Origin: Ceriagrion tenellum
Taxonomy: Eukaryota > Arthropoda > Insecta > Odonata > Coenagrionidae
Assembly: GCA_963169105.1 (NCBI GenBank)
Contig: OY720637.1
Coordinates: forward strand, 34,033,925 to 34,097,924
Direction of reading: 5' to 3'
Length of the DNA stretch: 64,000 nucleotides
Positions 1 to 12,669 of this stretch are shown here, piece after piece (positions within the stretch are counted from its first letter, which is position 1; each line of letters starts with the position of its first letter). Made by a program: the position numbers and the translations under genes. Under the pieces are notes generated by a model that was not told the DNA's origin, ran no database searches, and was given only the letters and a program-made list of their open reading frames with translations.

Positions 1-1639
1 GGGGAAGTGTTATATGATGAGGCTCTTTAAATAAAGTCTGCGTGCTACATGCAAGCAAAGAAAAGTATTATTCTCGAAAATGAAATACGCGCACCATGAG
101 GTATGGATACCAGACAGTTCGAGTACAAACTTATGTTGTATGTCATCCGATAATTAACGACTTTTCAAATTACTATAATCAGTATACGGAAACGAACGTG
201 GAACCACTGGAAGATCATCATGACCTCATTTGACGGCATATAAGATGCTCTTCTACGTTAGATATTTTATTTCAGTACAGCATATACTTAATATGAGCTT
301 ACATGAAGAATTTTACTATATAAGTTCGATCGGAATCGAGATTTTTAATACACTAATTTTCATATTCAATTTTTCTCTTCCAATCTTCTACATGGACTGC
401 ATGTTTTTTTAATCAAAACGACAATATCATGAAGCTTGCTTGGTTGAAATTGGTCATCAAAGCTACGGTAGAGGCCAGGAAAAATTTGAAGAAATTATAC
501 CCAGTCCTTAGCAGTGCGAAAAATGGCATAGAGAAGACTAAATAACATGCACTTAGGATACCTAACTCATATATGTAAAGCTGTCGATTCCAATATCTTG
601 AAGCCTAATCGAATTTCTTAACTTTTCCGATTTTACTCCAAATCAACACATGATTCTAACTCTACCCTGAAATTTTCACCCATCTAGCTCGTTTAGAAAT
701 GCCCTAACAGTTTTGATGAGTCAGTCAGTCAGTTTTGTAGCTTTATATACACATTAATACATATTAATAACATCATGACAGAACATAATATGTATACTGT
801 ATAAAGGAGGGGTGGGTTTAGAAAATGGGAATGTTTCCTATATAAATGTGATGTCTCCTTTTTCTCAATGTCTAGTACCTTACAATGGCTCAGTGAGTTG
901 AAATGCGACGTATTTTTTAAACAAAATAATGGAAAAGTTCGATTCTTGTTTTCATTACAAATACAGAATTATACCTCTTCCATCACAATGCTAAAATATA
1001 CCGTTTTCACTGATGAAAATATTAATCAAATTGAAAAAAAACATTAACATTTAAGAATCGTATATACCGAAGTATAAGTTTTCAATGAACAATTTTCCAG
1101 CCAAATGCATTGCAAATTTATATTTCATTGACGTATTTTGAGCTGAGGCTCTGTAATTATAGGCGAATAATTCAAAAATTAAGATAGAATGGTGTCTAAA
1201 TATCATCTCCATTTAATACCTGTGGGAAAATCCTCCCCTTATAGATAGTGCGTTGCGGAATGGCATTTGAATTTAATAGGACACTACTTTCATTTATTTT
1301 CAAATCCACCCAGTCTCCAATTACAACATGCAATTAAATTTAAAATTGAAAAAATAGCTTGAAAATGCACGGTATTGATGTTCAAATCTAATATTGGGCA
1401 TGCATTTATAGAGATATTAAGAATTTGAATTAAAAGGCTAGTCACAGCTAGAATATGAATTAAACGGCATAAATAAGTCATTATACGAAGGAGTCCCTTA
1501 TGCTTGGAGTTTAAGCTATACGGAGCCGCGTGATACACCGCCTACAACGGAGCCAAAGGTAAAGGACACAACGACGCGGCGATATGACAGCAGGTCTTCA
1601 GAGAAAATTTTTGATGACACTTCACCTCACCCCGTAGGG
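1..1639. other. AT-rich non-coding stretch
   Basis: No coding frame, repeat family or structural element could be supported here. Open frames are under 90 codons and lack recognisable motifs. A short GTCA tandem lies near 720-732. It is probably intergenic or intronic DNA. Confidence 0.5.
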
Positions 1640-2230
1640 AGAGTTCGATCACCCTCAATCCTTGAGGAAGCTGGTGCGATAATCCCACGAAGAATTCCCC
1701 GCGGGCGGATGCCTATAATGTAACAACAACCCGCCTTTGGAATACTTTAAAAGGTTGGACCCTTTCCAAGTTCGGAAGAGAGAGACGATAGGGGAAGGGA
1801 GGGATGTGAGGAGATGGAGTGTTCCTAGGGAAAATGAGGAAGGGGAAAATAAACGAAGGGTGATAGGATGACATTGGAAGCCACCCGTGGCTAACAAAGG
1901 GTCGCTTGAGCCCACCTTGTCCCGGTCCCCGCTCCACGAAAATATACATCGGTCTCACGAAAGCCGATCCAGGGTGCGTGCAGCCTGGACGGTCCCCTAC
2001 CTCCTTCCCTCTGCATTCCCCTTCCTAGCGTCACTATTCATAAATCAGTCACGCACGCGGAGGCGAGGCGGGAGCAGCTGGCCAGATCTCTTCTTTAAAC
2101 GACCGCGACGGCCGATCCGGCAGAGAGAAGCCCGCGCCACCTGCCACCCCATCGAGGGGTATTTAAAATCCACCCCACTCGTGGACGGGAGGCATTTTTG
2201 TGACGCCTAACTTCGGCTCAAATAGGGGCT
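1640..2230. other. GC-richer block of unknown nature
   Basis: This stretch is clearly more GC- and CpG-rich than its flanks, especially 1960-2180. It carries overlapping frames on both strands of up to about 107 codons, as expected by chance in GC-rich DNA. No domain is recognisable. It could be a regulatory island, an exon-containing fragment or an old repeat. Confidence 0.3.
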
Positions 2231-2528
2231 GAGAAGTGGGAGAGTTTGGCGGGGAATTAGGACTAGACCAGACCTGTTGCAAATGGCACTGGGCAAATTA
2301 TGAGCAATTCTCAGAGGTATTGCTATCTCAAAGACGATAACAGAACAAAGAGAAATGTGTAAGATCACCACTAAAAAAAATCTTAAACCTGTCATCTGTT
2401 ATCACTGAGGACACACACATTAAAATAAATCTGTTATCACTGAGGACAGAAGGCGTAACTTTGTGGAAATTCTGAATATTCATATTAAAGAATAAACCAA
2501 ATGTAACTTCCACACAAGATTTATTTAA

Positions 2529-2569
2529 ACCGACCCAGGTTTCGACACACCATGTGTCATTATCAAGGT
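2529..2569 (-). ncRNA. Hammerhead-type ribozyme motif, PLE-2 lineage
   Basis: On the minus strand the order is: stem I strand ACC, core TTGATAA, one extra T, stem II GACACA-TGG-TGTGTC (six perfect pairs), GAA, near-palindromic stem III ACCTGGGT, cleavage-position C, and stem I partner GGT. Core positions 3 and 8 are U and A instead of C and G, which keeps the C3-G8 tertiary pair as U-A. The 3' flank resembles the PLE ends at 23.6 and 31.1 kb. Activity is inferred; the structure is read directly. Confidence 0.55.
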
Positions 2570-3929
2570 AGTTCGAAGCATTGGTCGAGAGCCTTAAATA
2601 GTAGACGTTTACATAGCCGTGACTCCGAAGCGGCGATAGGGGAGGGACGGGTGATCATCTGTTCTCTGGTAATTTGCTCACTTGTCACCTGGGAGCATCA
2701 TTGCGATAAATATTCCACCGAATGTCAATATATTTTCCATAAGTACTTCCAAAACAACTAAAAAAAGGAAAGCCTTTCAAAAATTACTTTCCATAAGAAA
2801 TTTCCCACGACTAAACAATTTCACGGCCCTATCACAGCTTAAAACTTGAGGCAAGGCGGTAAATGAAAATATTCGACACTTCATTGCATTAATCACAGGC
2901 AGTAGTGCGATAACGCATAATGATGAAGCGAGTGATCTATTCTAAGGGATGAAAAGGTATCAGGCATGCAAACAGAATTATCCTACGGAATACCGGGCTA
3001 TTAATTACAGCAATACAGACGAATATGCCACAAAATAAGGAGTAAGTAATATTTTACCGTGAAAATTACATCCATCAACTCCATAAAGCCACAAGAACAC
3101 TTGGAAAGGGATGACTTATGCTTGAAGTAAGATTAGTTAAGATTAGATAATTCTCATATATTTCATTGACATAATTACTAAACATTTGAAGTAGGACGTA
3201 AAATCGGAAATATGCAGGTGACTCCACGACCATCACCAGTCATAGCTCATCCTGATGGCATATTTTCATGAGATTATACATTTTATTGGAAATAACTGCA
3301 AACGTCCGAGGATATCTCGAAAATCAAAAGTACCAGGAGCCTTCTCTTTCCATACTTTCACGGAAAATTGTATTCCTCCACACAAAAGAAATACTACCTG
3401 ATATGCACAATTATAATATTTAAAATTCATACTCTATATAATATTCTACAATCATTCCGGGAAAGCCGAATGTCTATTGTTTCATCGGTGGCAAATGAAA
3501 CCGGGTTTGAATTGAACGATGATCAATACCGGAAAGATTCAGAGTTCAGCCACACAATATTTTTGCAAGCAGCGAGGAACGTATGAGGGTTAGGGGAGCC
3601 TAAAATGGGACTGTCTGGGGGATTGGAAATGGAGAAACTGAAAATAGCAAGCAAACCACACGAGAAAAAATATCTTTCCTGCAAACAACCCTGTCTATAT
3701 TCGCCGTGTGACATAGCGCGTCTATGAGTCTTTGCCAGCACAGGTGGAAAGGAATCGACAGTCAGTCCGCCTGTCCCCGTGAGACAGGCGCAGGGAAATT
3801 GATGACCTCAAGGGAACTGTGGGAAGAGGACTTGGGAACCCTCCCTCACATATACGCCGATTCGCTGAAGCAAGCGAAGTTGGGAATAACAGACACCTAC
3901 AGCGGTCGATAACCGCAAGATGTGGAGGA
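2570..3929. other. Non-coding, nothing recognised
   Basis: No repeat family, domain or structural motif was found. Open frames are short and overlap on both strands. Confidence 0.45.
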
Positions 3930-4600
3930 ATACATATTTACATCTACATAATACCCTATGGGCCGCCGCAATGGGCGTATGGCAGCGGATATCAGTACAC
4001 TAGCCGTGTAAAGGTATGAACGATATGGGTTTTGGAGGTGAAGTGATGAGGTGTATCATGGGAGTGTTTTAAATGGAACTCAGTTTTTATTACAGTCACT
4101 AATTGTGCCAGGGAGAAACGAATTTTGTACCCATATATTCGGCAAAGTATCTCTCTTATTTTATCGCTTCTGTCGGACCTAAATACGTACTGTGACGTCA
4201 AAATTATGATATTCTCTCGGTCGCTTTGGGACACCCCTGTGTTGAATTTCCCAAGCAAGCTCAGGCTCCGAAGCTCTAGCGGGCCCCAATTTAATACCTC
4301 TCAAAGCTGAAAAACAAAATAATATCGCTCGTAGCAGTTTATAACGAAGCTAGCAGCTTTCCATTTATTTTTTTGGCTAATCTTTCTGTCCAGAGTTCCA
4401 CATACTCGCGGCGTATTTGAGGTGTGGCCTAACCAGAGCGAAGCAACACCTCTCTTTTACTTCAACATCCTCGGACCTTCCCATTATACGCTTCATTAAT
4501 CCTTGTTTATTAAATAGAATGCCACAAACGTTTTGTAAGTATAATCTTTGCAGGTGCTTTTGGAATTTGAAAAAAAATCCACACGATATAACCATTATGA
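3930..4600 (-). mobile_element. LINE-B fragment, C-terminus and 3' end
   Basis: This minus-strand, 5'-truncated copy is from a CR1/L2-type non-LTR retrotransposon. Decoded on the minus strand, 4377-4595 contains KRIMGRSED followed by VKERCCFALVRPHLKYAAS, the thumb and connection region downstream of the RT palm. A shifted frame at 3992-4258 gives RSDRSDKIREILCR, matching the C-terminal tail of other copies. The 3' end at 3940-3965 is a short TAGATG-type repeat after an AGGGTATTATG motif. Several frameshifts make it a dead copy. Related copies lie at 18.0, 20.9, 41.6 and 62.2 kb. Confidence 0.85.
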
Positions 4601-5079
4601 AATAATCTTTACTTGCCTATGAGGCTATTAAGCCCATTAAAATAATTACTACGCATTAACCCAGCTGTAAAGAATCTTTCAATTTCCAACCTATTGTAAA
4701 AATATTAACTTTTACAATCCACAAAGGCCAAAGAAATTACATATTATGCAACGTAATTCCACCAACTTAAACCCAATCTGTTTTCTCAAATAATCGCCAA
4801 TCTTCTCCATATTTGCCGTCATGCTAAACTTCGGTCACCTGAATTATTTAAATTTTTCTCCATCGTCTACGTGTTTATATAACACCACATTTCCCCTGTC
4901 TGCAACCTCCTCTTTTCTCCCTTGGTTGTTTTTTATATTTCACATACAGAATTAAAATTACTACCCAGAAGTTAGATCCTTTGCGAAACCAGACTGTCTC
5001 CCTTAAGCTTCCAGTTGTTAATCCAATATTTAAAAGAATTCAAATTAAAAACGAAAAAAACAGAAGAATTAGAGGATTG
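4601..5079. other. AT-rich, nothing recognised
   Basis: No supported feature. It separates two decayed LINE fragments. Confidence 0.4.
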
Positions 5080-5328
5080 AAGAAAATGGAAAAGTGGTAT
5101 TTCACAAGAATAAGAAAAAAATCGATGGAGAGAAAACATAATGAGAAAGTTCTCCAAAGAGCTGGCGAGAAAAGAAGCTTTATAAAACCACCGAAAAAAC
5201 AGAAGAGAGCAGCTTAAAGGAGTCCATCTACAACATGAAAGCATACTCAAAATGATAATGGAACGAAATGTGTATAGAAACAGTATACTGAGCAAGGCGA
5301 GGGCTGGCATGCATAAAGCGAATTTAGA
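5080..5328 (+). mobile_element. Highly decayed LINE C-terminal relic, LINE-A-like
   Basis: A plus-strand frame of about 78 codons ends near 5217. Its tail reads MEKWYFTRIRKKS, then NEKVLQRAGEKRSFI. The spacing matches the W.RRM....NEEVL..VGE.R.L. pattern of the LINE-A and LINE-A2 C-terminal domain. The match is only by motif order and many key residues have changed. It may instead belong to another LINE family with the same C-terminal layout. Confidence 0.45.
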
Positions 5329-5648
5329 AGATTAAAAATAAGTAATTATAAAGGAATAATGATTTTACCAGAAACTAGGTGGCCACTCGTTAAATCAAAT
5401 GAAATTCGAGGTTGATTCGTTCTCTTTTTTAAAGGTTAAAAACCAGCGTTTTCCATAACTTGTTGGAGAAATACGGTAAATTTTGAGGAAGATTAAAAAC
5501 AAGTAATTATGTAGCAATTACGATTTAAGCTGAAACAGGTTGGCTACTCGTTATATCAAATAGTATTCACGGTTAATCCCTGTTTTTTTGTTAAAAATCA
5601 GCGTTATCTACATTTTATTGGAGTAATATGGAGTCATTCAAAATATAA
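5329..5648. repeat. Two diverged tandem units of about 161 bp
   Basis: Unit one begins at 5329 with AGATTAAAAATAAGTAATTA and unit two at 5490 with AGATTAAAAACAAGTAATTA. Shared landmarks at the same spacing include ACTCGTTA, TCAAATA or TCAAATG, and AATCAGCGTT-like text. Identity is roughly 70 percent by eye. This is an old tandem duplication or satellite remnant. Confidence 0.6.
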
Positions 5649-6179
5649 CTTTTTTTACAGTGTACGACATGATACATTATCGCTGTCGCGAACAGTGAAG
5701 GCAGCAATGGAGGTTTTGAGGAACTCCTCGCCGCCCAAAAGCGGTGAGGGAATGCGATCATATATTTCATTTTTTAAAAGACTTCACTTAAAAGAATAAA
5801 GGCAAACGGGAGAGCTTTGACCGAATGCATTTTTGAGTTGGCGCGCAGTATAAGCATTAAGTATTTTTTGAAGGGCTATAGATGAGCTATGACTTAAGAT
5901 ACGGAAAATATGCGCACCTTTATTAAGGTGGAGCTTTCATACCTCATGGAATGCCCGAAAAACTTCACCCACAGGGCTAGAGAACAAAGAGATGATGTTA
6001 ATATGTATTAAAAAGACACGTTAATGAGCAGCATTTCGTTGCCAAGAGAAATGAAATAATTAGTGTTTGTTGTTTCGTAGTTATATATTTATGAAACTCT
6101 GGTGGAAGAAAATAAGCTAGGGACGAAATTCATTTAAAAAATTAAGATGAGATGTTCACTTAAGCCTTTCGGGCGACAT

Positions 6180-6660
6180 TGGCAGATTCATCGTGACATG
6201 CGTAATGCGTCTGCTAGTTGTTCTTGCGGTAACTTCTTCCGCCGGGGGCGTATTCTAGCCTGAAAGAGCTCGAAGCAGCAAAATGCTCCTGTAGGAGAGG
6301 GAAGAAGAAAGAAACATTTGAAGAGCGCTCGGCGCATCGATCGCGCGGTGTGGATCCGAAAGATGGCGACAGTTAAGGGTTGCAATGACGGATGGCTCGC
6401 CCGGCGCGGTGGCGGCGGCGGGAATTTCTCGTCCTTCGAAAGAGCGGCGAGCCCATTACGGCGCTTCCCTCCGACGCACCATTTTCCATAGATTGCGGAT
6501 CAGCGGGGACCTTGGACGGGGAAGCGACGGATGGATGGATGGGAAAAGGGTCCATCATCGGCGCCCCGGCGGCAATCTCTGTGCATGCGAGCCAAAGCGT
6601 GACCGAGGGGAAAAAATAAAACACCAGCGAGAGCCGCAAGGCGGAGAAGCTATTTAGGAA
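6180..6660. other. CpG-rich block
   Basis: This is one of the most GC/CpG-rich stretches of the window, including GGCGCGGTGGCGGCGGCGGG near 6405. Overlapping frames run on both strands (for example minus 6373-6639 and plus 6385-6657), so none can be preferred. No domain is recognisable. A GGAT tetranucleotide run occurs near 6530. It could be a promoter-type CpG island or first exon of an unseen gene. Confidence 0.35.
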
Positions 6661-6873
6661 AAACGAGAAAAAAGTTCCAGATGGGAAAATGAGGAGTTTC
6701 CAAGCCCTGGCAAAAAGGCCTAAGATCTACCGAGCCCATCGTAGAGTTAACTGAAACATAAGCAATGGCATATGGGTTTTTAACCGGTAGAATCAGGCTT
6801 CGTCGGACAGCGAAAAGTTCTATCCACTAACGAGAAGTTTTCATATTAGATATAGCTGATTCAGGCCGAATCT

Positions 6874-7022
6874 GGGCTGCTATTTTGAATGAAATTGTGT
6901 TAATTCTATCTGCCAGAAATAGCTTTCGTTACGAGAATAGCATGTTTTTCTTCGAAACAAAAGCGCAACGAGAGCTATTTCTGGCAGCGAGCGTTAACGC
7001 TATTCATTCAGAATAGCAGCCC
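6874..7022. mobile_element. Palindromic MITE of about 149 bp
   Basis: The ends are inverted copies of GGGCTGCTATTYTGAATGAA. The similarity continues inward through CTGCCAGAAATAGCT for roughly 55-60 bp per arm, leaving a short centre. The target duplication is not obvious. The superfamily is not assigned because the termini match no TIR I recognise. Confidence 0.7.
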
Positions 7023-8300
7023 TGGTATAAGTTGTAGACGCTTTTCCATTTAACACTAATACAAAAAATGCAATATCTATTAGAGTCTCATATCACTTTA
7101 TTGATCATCTCAGCGTGCTTGCCACAGAAAACACATTACTCCTGTCATTTCCATCCTTTAACCTTTGAGACAACTCTTTCCATCAACCTCTTCCCATCTT
7201 GCACTCTCCAAATTTTCTACAACCGTCGAAATGTCCCACTCTCACTATTCTATATCCTCCGCAATGATCAAAACCTCTTAGGATGCCATTTTTTACCCAC
7301 GTTACCGTCTTCGTCCAGCACCAAACCATTTCCGTACATTTTCTCTCGAACATTTATGTATATTTTCACTCTTTTTATACATTAGAAACTTCCGAGCCAC
7401 TCAACATCAATCATTTTCGCCTTTACCATCCTTTTTCGAAATACTTACACAGCATCCCAAAATTGATGATTTGCAAGTAAATGCCTTTTTAGTCGACGCA
7501 AAATTCCTATAGCTCTAAATAAGGGGCACCTGAACAAAGTTAAGATGGTAGGTATAAATTCTACGACGAGCAAAGGATTGTATACATTTCAAGGAATGAA
7601 ATTCGCTATGAAAAAAATCGCTGGGCATGCAATCGTCGGAAACGTTGCCATTGTTAGAATTGTTGGCTCAATGATTGAAAAAAAGGATAGCATCGTATAC
7701 ATTATTACAGAAAGGTCTTTTTCTGTCATTCCGTATATCCTCCGTTAATACTGCACCTACAGTGATAAATGAGGTATCATTTTAAACGTTGAATCACCGG
7801 CTTCTGACGAAAAATACAATCTCAATCTCAAATTTCACTATTTACCCATTAATTTGACTTAAAAGTTTCGATTTTTCCATGTCGATTACTCCCTCGAGGT
7901 ATATCGACTCCACACATCCGTATATATTATTTCTCAAAGGTGTTTTTTGTCGCAAAGCCATAACTGCCATAATTATTCATCAAAATTAATGATTCAAACA
8001 TCGTGTTAAAGCTTTTGTTACCCAATACTGATGAAAAATAGACAAATTGTTTAAAATTAAAGTTTTTGTTAAAAAAATGATACAACGCCATCTGCTAATC
8101 AGTCAACTAATGCATAATCAACTAATATGTCGGCAATGGTTACGTGCTTAAAAGACTGTAGGAGGCGCCATCAATTAACACATCGTTTAGTTAGATTGTT
8201 TGCATTCTACATGCAATCAGTGTGACCATTTACTGTTTACGTTTACGTTATGTATCTCTAACACAAACATAAATAACATATAATTGTCCATGGGAAGAAA
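7023..8300. other. Non-coding, nothing recognised
   Basis: There are short open frames only, the longest about 105 codons at 7068-7385, low-complexity and without a domain. The pyrimidine-rich strand at 7150-7470 hints at an antisense relic of a retroelement, but no motif could be decoded. Confidence 0.4.
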
Positions 8301-8301
8301 C

Positions 8302-8427
8302 AAGTAGAAGAACAGGAAGAAACAGGAAGAAGCTGCACACTGTGCGAAATATTCGACAGGTAGAAGAACAGGAAGAAAGAAGGAAGAAACAGGAAGAAGC
8401 TGCATACTGTGCGAAATATTCGCTCCG
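8302..8427. repeat. Imperfect tandem duplication, purine-rich
   Basis: Two units each contain AGAAGAACAGGAAGAA and then GAAGCTGC followed by CTGTGCGAAATATTCG. They start near 8302 and 8360. The second unit has a small internal expansion of the GAAGAA run. Confidence 0.7.
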
Positions 8428-8429
8428 GT

Positions 8430-9300
8430 CATCTAGTTTGTATATATTCCGAATAACGGCAATTTGATATAAATAGCTTCTGTCATCGAAGCAAGAAAAA
8501 TTTTAAACAGTTTTTTCATAAATAATACACATCTTTACTCATTCCATACGAGGGCACCGTTCAAACATGGGATTTGATGTTTATTAGTCACATCGGGGAG
8601 TAACTCGTAGTTCTAATACTCTTCGTGAATTTAACTATATCTCAGTTTACATACTATTAGAACAACAAGAGGTAACCCACATAGTCCACTAAAAAGGATC
8701 TGATAGGACCGAAAATAAAATACAGGGACATCAACTTTAGCGGGATCTATCAACACGCAACCCAATAACGTAAGAGCTAGTATTAGAATTAAAAAAAGCT
8801 ACGAGCTCCGAATGCAAAAAATATATATACAATATAGACAATAGTTATAATGTGCGCCATCATAAAATAAATAATTCAAATGGATAAAACGATAGCCCGC
8901 ATACTTCAAAGTAAGCTTCACCACTAAGGATACCCAGACCTCACTAACATTTCAGAGCAAATTATTCTGAAAAGCGCTCTTTGAATCCTTTGATGTCTTT
9001 CCTCCCTTCCGCTTGCGAATATCAAAGTTTTCATTCATCAAACGCGGACTGCCGGTAGAAGAGCTCCCATAATGAGGTTTAAAAAATAATCTTGGACAAT
9101 GGAAGTTAAAGGCAGCACCAAGAAACGGAAGCTGCTTAAGCGTTTCGTAGCCGAACACAACTCATCGTTAATAGAAGCAGTTTTCCAAGTTCAATTGTTT
9201 ACGTAAAAGACTGCGAACCCGTCAGAGTTTATGAGCTTTGCAGTGGATAAACAAAAAACGGGCGCTGAATGTCCACTTCACATCCCTGTGGCCCTCAGAC
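8430..9300. other. Non-coding, nothing recognised
   Basis: No supported feature was found. Frames on either strand are under 70 codons. Confidence 0.4.
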
Positions 9301-9309
9301 ATTTTCATG

Positions 9310-9778
9310 GCTCAACCACTCAAAAACCAAGCATGAATAGGACTTTAACAGTCCTAGAAACGTGGACCCTCAGAAAGGAGGACGAGAATATGCTGCAGGC
9401 ATTTGAGATGTGGGGGTGGAGAAGGATGAAGAAGGTTAGGGGGACGGAGAGGAAGACTAACGAGGAAGTGCTTGAGATGGTGGGCGAGGAAAGGGTTCTT
9501 CTAAATGAAATCCGGGATAGGCAGGGTAGATGGCTGAAGGATGTAATGAAGGGTGATGGGTTGCAGAAGAGTGTGATAGAGGGAAGGATATTGGGCAAGC
9601 GGGGTAGGGGAAGAAATACAATAGGTTTCACGGACGCGATGAAGAAGGGTAGATCTTATGTAGAGGCGAAAAAGGATACATTAGAGGGAGATAGGCCCCT
9701 GAATGGGCAGAGGATCGGGAGGATACTCTCTGACATTCAACAAAACCTACCTTAATGAGGTAGAATAATAAAAAAAGG
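9310..9778 (+). mobile_element. LINE-A, best-preserved C-terminal copy
   Basis: This is a 5'-truncated non-LTR retrotransposon copy. Its frame is open for about 145 codons up to 9755 and is read as the C-terminal domain following the RT. Landmarks in order: ETWTLRKEDENMLQAFEMW, RRMKKV, TNEEVLEMVGEERVLLNEI, RDRQGRW, DGLQKSVIEGRILGKRGRGR and SDIQQNLP before the stop. The same order is widespread in invertebrate endonuclease-RT proteins. The 3' end carries the family hairpin (CTACCTTAATGAGGTAG) and an A-rich tail. The open frame runs upstream to 9231 with unrelated residues, so the true LINE part starts near 9310. Confidence 0.88.
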
Positions 9779-9899
9779 CATCCTAAATTTGTCTAGAACC
9801 AATAATGGTTTCTCCACAGGCCATGTTTTGTGTTATTAATGTAATAACACTCCAGGAGAGAAAGCACTTAAATTTTTCCAATTGTTCCATTAAATTAAT

Positions 9900-10371
9900 T
9901 ATTTTTAATTAAATGAAATAATTAATTAAATTAAAGGTTGCTAAAGTACGTTGTACCTCATGCCTTTAATTGTATGCCTAAGACTCTGCATAATCTAAAA
10001 TCCTTGGCCGAAATTAAAACAAAAGTGAAACAATGGTTAATTAACGAAATTGTGAATATGTAATAGCTTATAACAACCTGATATTTATAAGTAATAATAA
10101 TTTTTCCTATTTTGGTTTCAATATTCCTTGTAAATTTAAATGTTATTTTATTGTCATTGAATTATTTTTATGAAATTAAAATTATAATGTAATATAAATG
10201 TAATGTAAGCAATATACCAGTAGGGTAAATTTTATTTAGACTATTAAATGTTATGCTTGTAATATGCCACTATGTAATATAATAATGGAACCTTCTGACA
10301 AGCCTTATGGCTTAGAAGGACCAAGTGTTTTTAAATGCAAATAAAGGCATTCATATACTTAAAAAAAAAAA
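9900..10371 (+). mobile_element. LINE-H 3' end with polyadenylation signal
   Basis: Codons near 9960-10050 read TLHNLKSLAEI and then KTKVKQWLINEIV. This resembles the extreme C-terminus of jockey/CR1-type RTs (NSLP..ik....FK..vK.wL). A long AT-rich 3' UTR follows. It contains two pairing strands, CTGACAAGCCTTATGGCTTA and AGAAGG, then AATAAA at 10340-10345 and an 11-A tract at 10361-10371. The placement looks like a processed LINE 3' end on the plus strand. Confidence 0.65.
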
Positions 10372-11300
10372 TGATGTGGTAAGCAGTGAGGTGCACGGGT
10401 GCAAACAAACACACCGAGGGAGTGAAATACGTCATGATTATAACATTTGACCGGGTTTCGAACCCGAATGGCCCCACTACCGTGACCAGCCATAGTTAGA
10501 TCCGGTTTTGAATCCCAGTCAGGTCGAGCGATTATTCATGGCGAGTTTCATCTCCTTGGTATATACTTGGTGGTTACAAGCGTAACTTTATGGACTTAGT
10601 TAACATAAAAATGACCCCTGTAGCTTTATGATTCCATATATCTTTATTGTCGTCACCAGAAGGTGACACTGAACTACGGATGACACATCGACATCGATGT
10701 ATCGGACTACTCGATATTTCTTAGTCGAAGTGGTATCCCTACTACGAACGTCGAAATCCGGGCATTTCCAAATTTTGATATGAGAAATCACACAAATTTG
10801 CCAGTTATCAATAATACCCCTTGGCATGTATCTCTAAGAATACATCGAGAGAGAAATCAGAAAAGAAAGCATTAAGAGCGAACAAGAAAATCCAGCAATG
10901 GATGAAAAATAAGAATATTCTGGCGCGAAAAAAGCAGGAAAGAATGCATTTGTGACATAAACATTTGGCGTAGGATAACGTATTACAGATGAAATGTTAA
11001 CGAAATTCATATGGCAGAAATGGCTCTCTCATGTCTAATAAACTCGCATCGATTAACCCAGTATCAGGCTACACGAGTGAATATTTCACTCAAAAAAAGC
11101 GTTGAGATCGAGCAATTTGAAAATGATACTAAAATTTATATGTTGAGTGCGCTTAAGATGAATCTTCATCCAGATTTTGCATGGGACACACAAAGAAACC
11201 ACTAATTGAAAAATTCAAGAACAATTAAGTAGAAAAAGGGTGTCAACACATTTTATCCCACTCAAGGAAAATCTTAACTGGAGATTAAATCTAAATCCAA
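10372..11300. other. Non-coding; weak pol III-like text
   Basis: Nothing firm. Around 10445-10530 two B-box-like strings occur, GGTTCGAAACC on the minus strand and GGTTTTGAATCCC on the plus strand. No acceptor stem or A box at tRNA spacing could be found. Confidence 0.35.
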
Positions 11301-11830
11301 ATGGAAAAAAATCGGCAATTACAGGCGTTTCGGCTCTCGCCGCAGGATTACAACTCCCGTCCCCGGTTTGCAAGCTCCGGCTTATACCCAGGGACTTGGA
11401 AGAGGTGGAGGGAATGGATGGGAAGGGAAGGATGGGAAGGGAAGGATAGCGGAACCGCAGCCCCTTCGAGGCCGACACCAATGAGGCGGATTGAGGTCAA
11501 AAGGACCTCAATTGGGCCTCCGCCTCCCCGAAGTACTCGTATTAGTTTGGTTACCCAAACAACAGAGACGAGTAGCCGTGGGTTTTGCTTCTGCTAAAAC
11601 CTACCGCACTTCTTTGCGAACCGAGAGAGCCGGTTACCCAAATATTTGGGATTAGGTGTCTCTCTGACTCACTTTATGGGTTGGCGTCGCGCGGTCTGCC
11701 GAAGTACGTCCTCGAGTTAGGGATCACCGGACCCATGGAGGGTCAATTCGGACCAATTCTGGTCAAAGCGTGTGTACAACCTTTCTCTCAGTAGTTCCCG
11801 CCAACCCAGTAATCGGCAATTACAGCTAGA
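11300..11830. other. GC-rich block of unknown nature
   Basis: This is distinct from the flanking AT-rich DNA. GGCAATTACAG occurs near both ends (about 11320 and 11815), so the block may be a duplicated or inserted unit. It holds a short GGGAAGGGAAGGAT tandem at about 11410-11450 and a dyad, GAGGTC..GACCTC, near 11490. Frames of up to 98 codons on the plus strand show no domain. A SINE, an exon or a regulatory island are all possible. Confidence 0.3.
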
Positions 11831-12669
11831 CACCCTTAAATTTAATAATGCATTCAACTATTTTGCCATCAGGTCAAGGCAAAACTTTGGTATTGATTTG
11901 AACATACGCCATTACCCCAATAAATACATGGCGATGCGATCTTTCCCTTCGCCGATGGTATGAGCATAAACCTTAATGGATACGAAATTCCAACGGAATA
12001 CTAGGAAAAAACTGCATTAGAGAGAAGTTCACATGCTTGAACAAAAAGATGAGAAATGGTTGCCAGAATGCATCCAAACAACTCACCCCCTTGCACACCA
12101 TTGACAGAAGCGGATCGCTAAATGTCACGGTGTTCCGAGCTGTTTTTTTTGGGGGGTGGCGGGGAGAAGACAACATGCCGTTAATGTTCCTCTTAGCTTT
12201 CTACCGTTTCCTCGCCATCCCAGCCATTGCCATTATAAATGATTTCCCTTCCGCCCTTCCATCTCGCGACATTCAATTCCCCTCGCCCGCGGTCTCCATC
12301 GCTCCCGAAGACTGATCGAACACGTTCAACTCGCGAGAACGTCTTACCAACGGGAGTAGGTCATGACCACCGACTCGAAACAAAGGAGAGAATAGGATGG
12401 AGCACTTTGCTGCACAGTTATATTTCCGCTCACGTTCACCTGGTGGATGGTGGGTTCAGGATAAAGTTACTATGATATATGCAACAGCAGTTTTCTTGGA
12501 GTAAGGGAAGGAGATGTAAATGAGCGAGTTCCATCATACGTCGATAATGCTGCGCTGATGCCAAAGTGACCACAAGAAACACAGGAGGCCTTAGATAACA
12601 TCTGCGAGAAATATAAAGAATGGAACTGAGAACCAATGCGTAAGAGGTCAAATAAGTGGTCTTAGATAT

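Noticed and set aside
714..735. Hammerhead-like GATGAGTCAGTCAG string
   Set aside because: The GTCA microsatellite imitates the core, but no GAAA or stem II follows.
10440..10540. tRNA or tRNA-derived gene suggested by B-box-like strings
   Set aside because: No A box at the right distance, no acceptor stem and no cloverleaf could be drawn.
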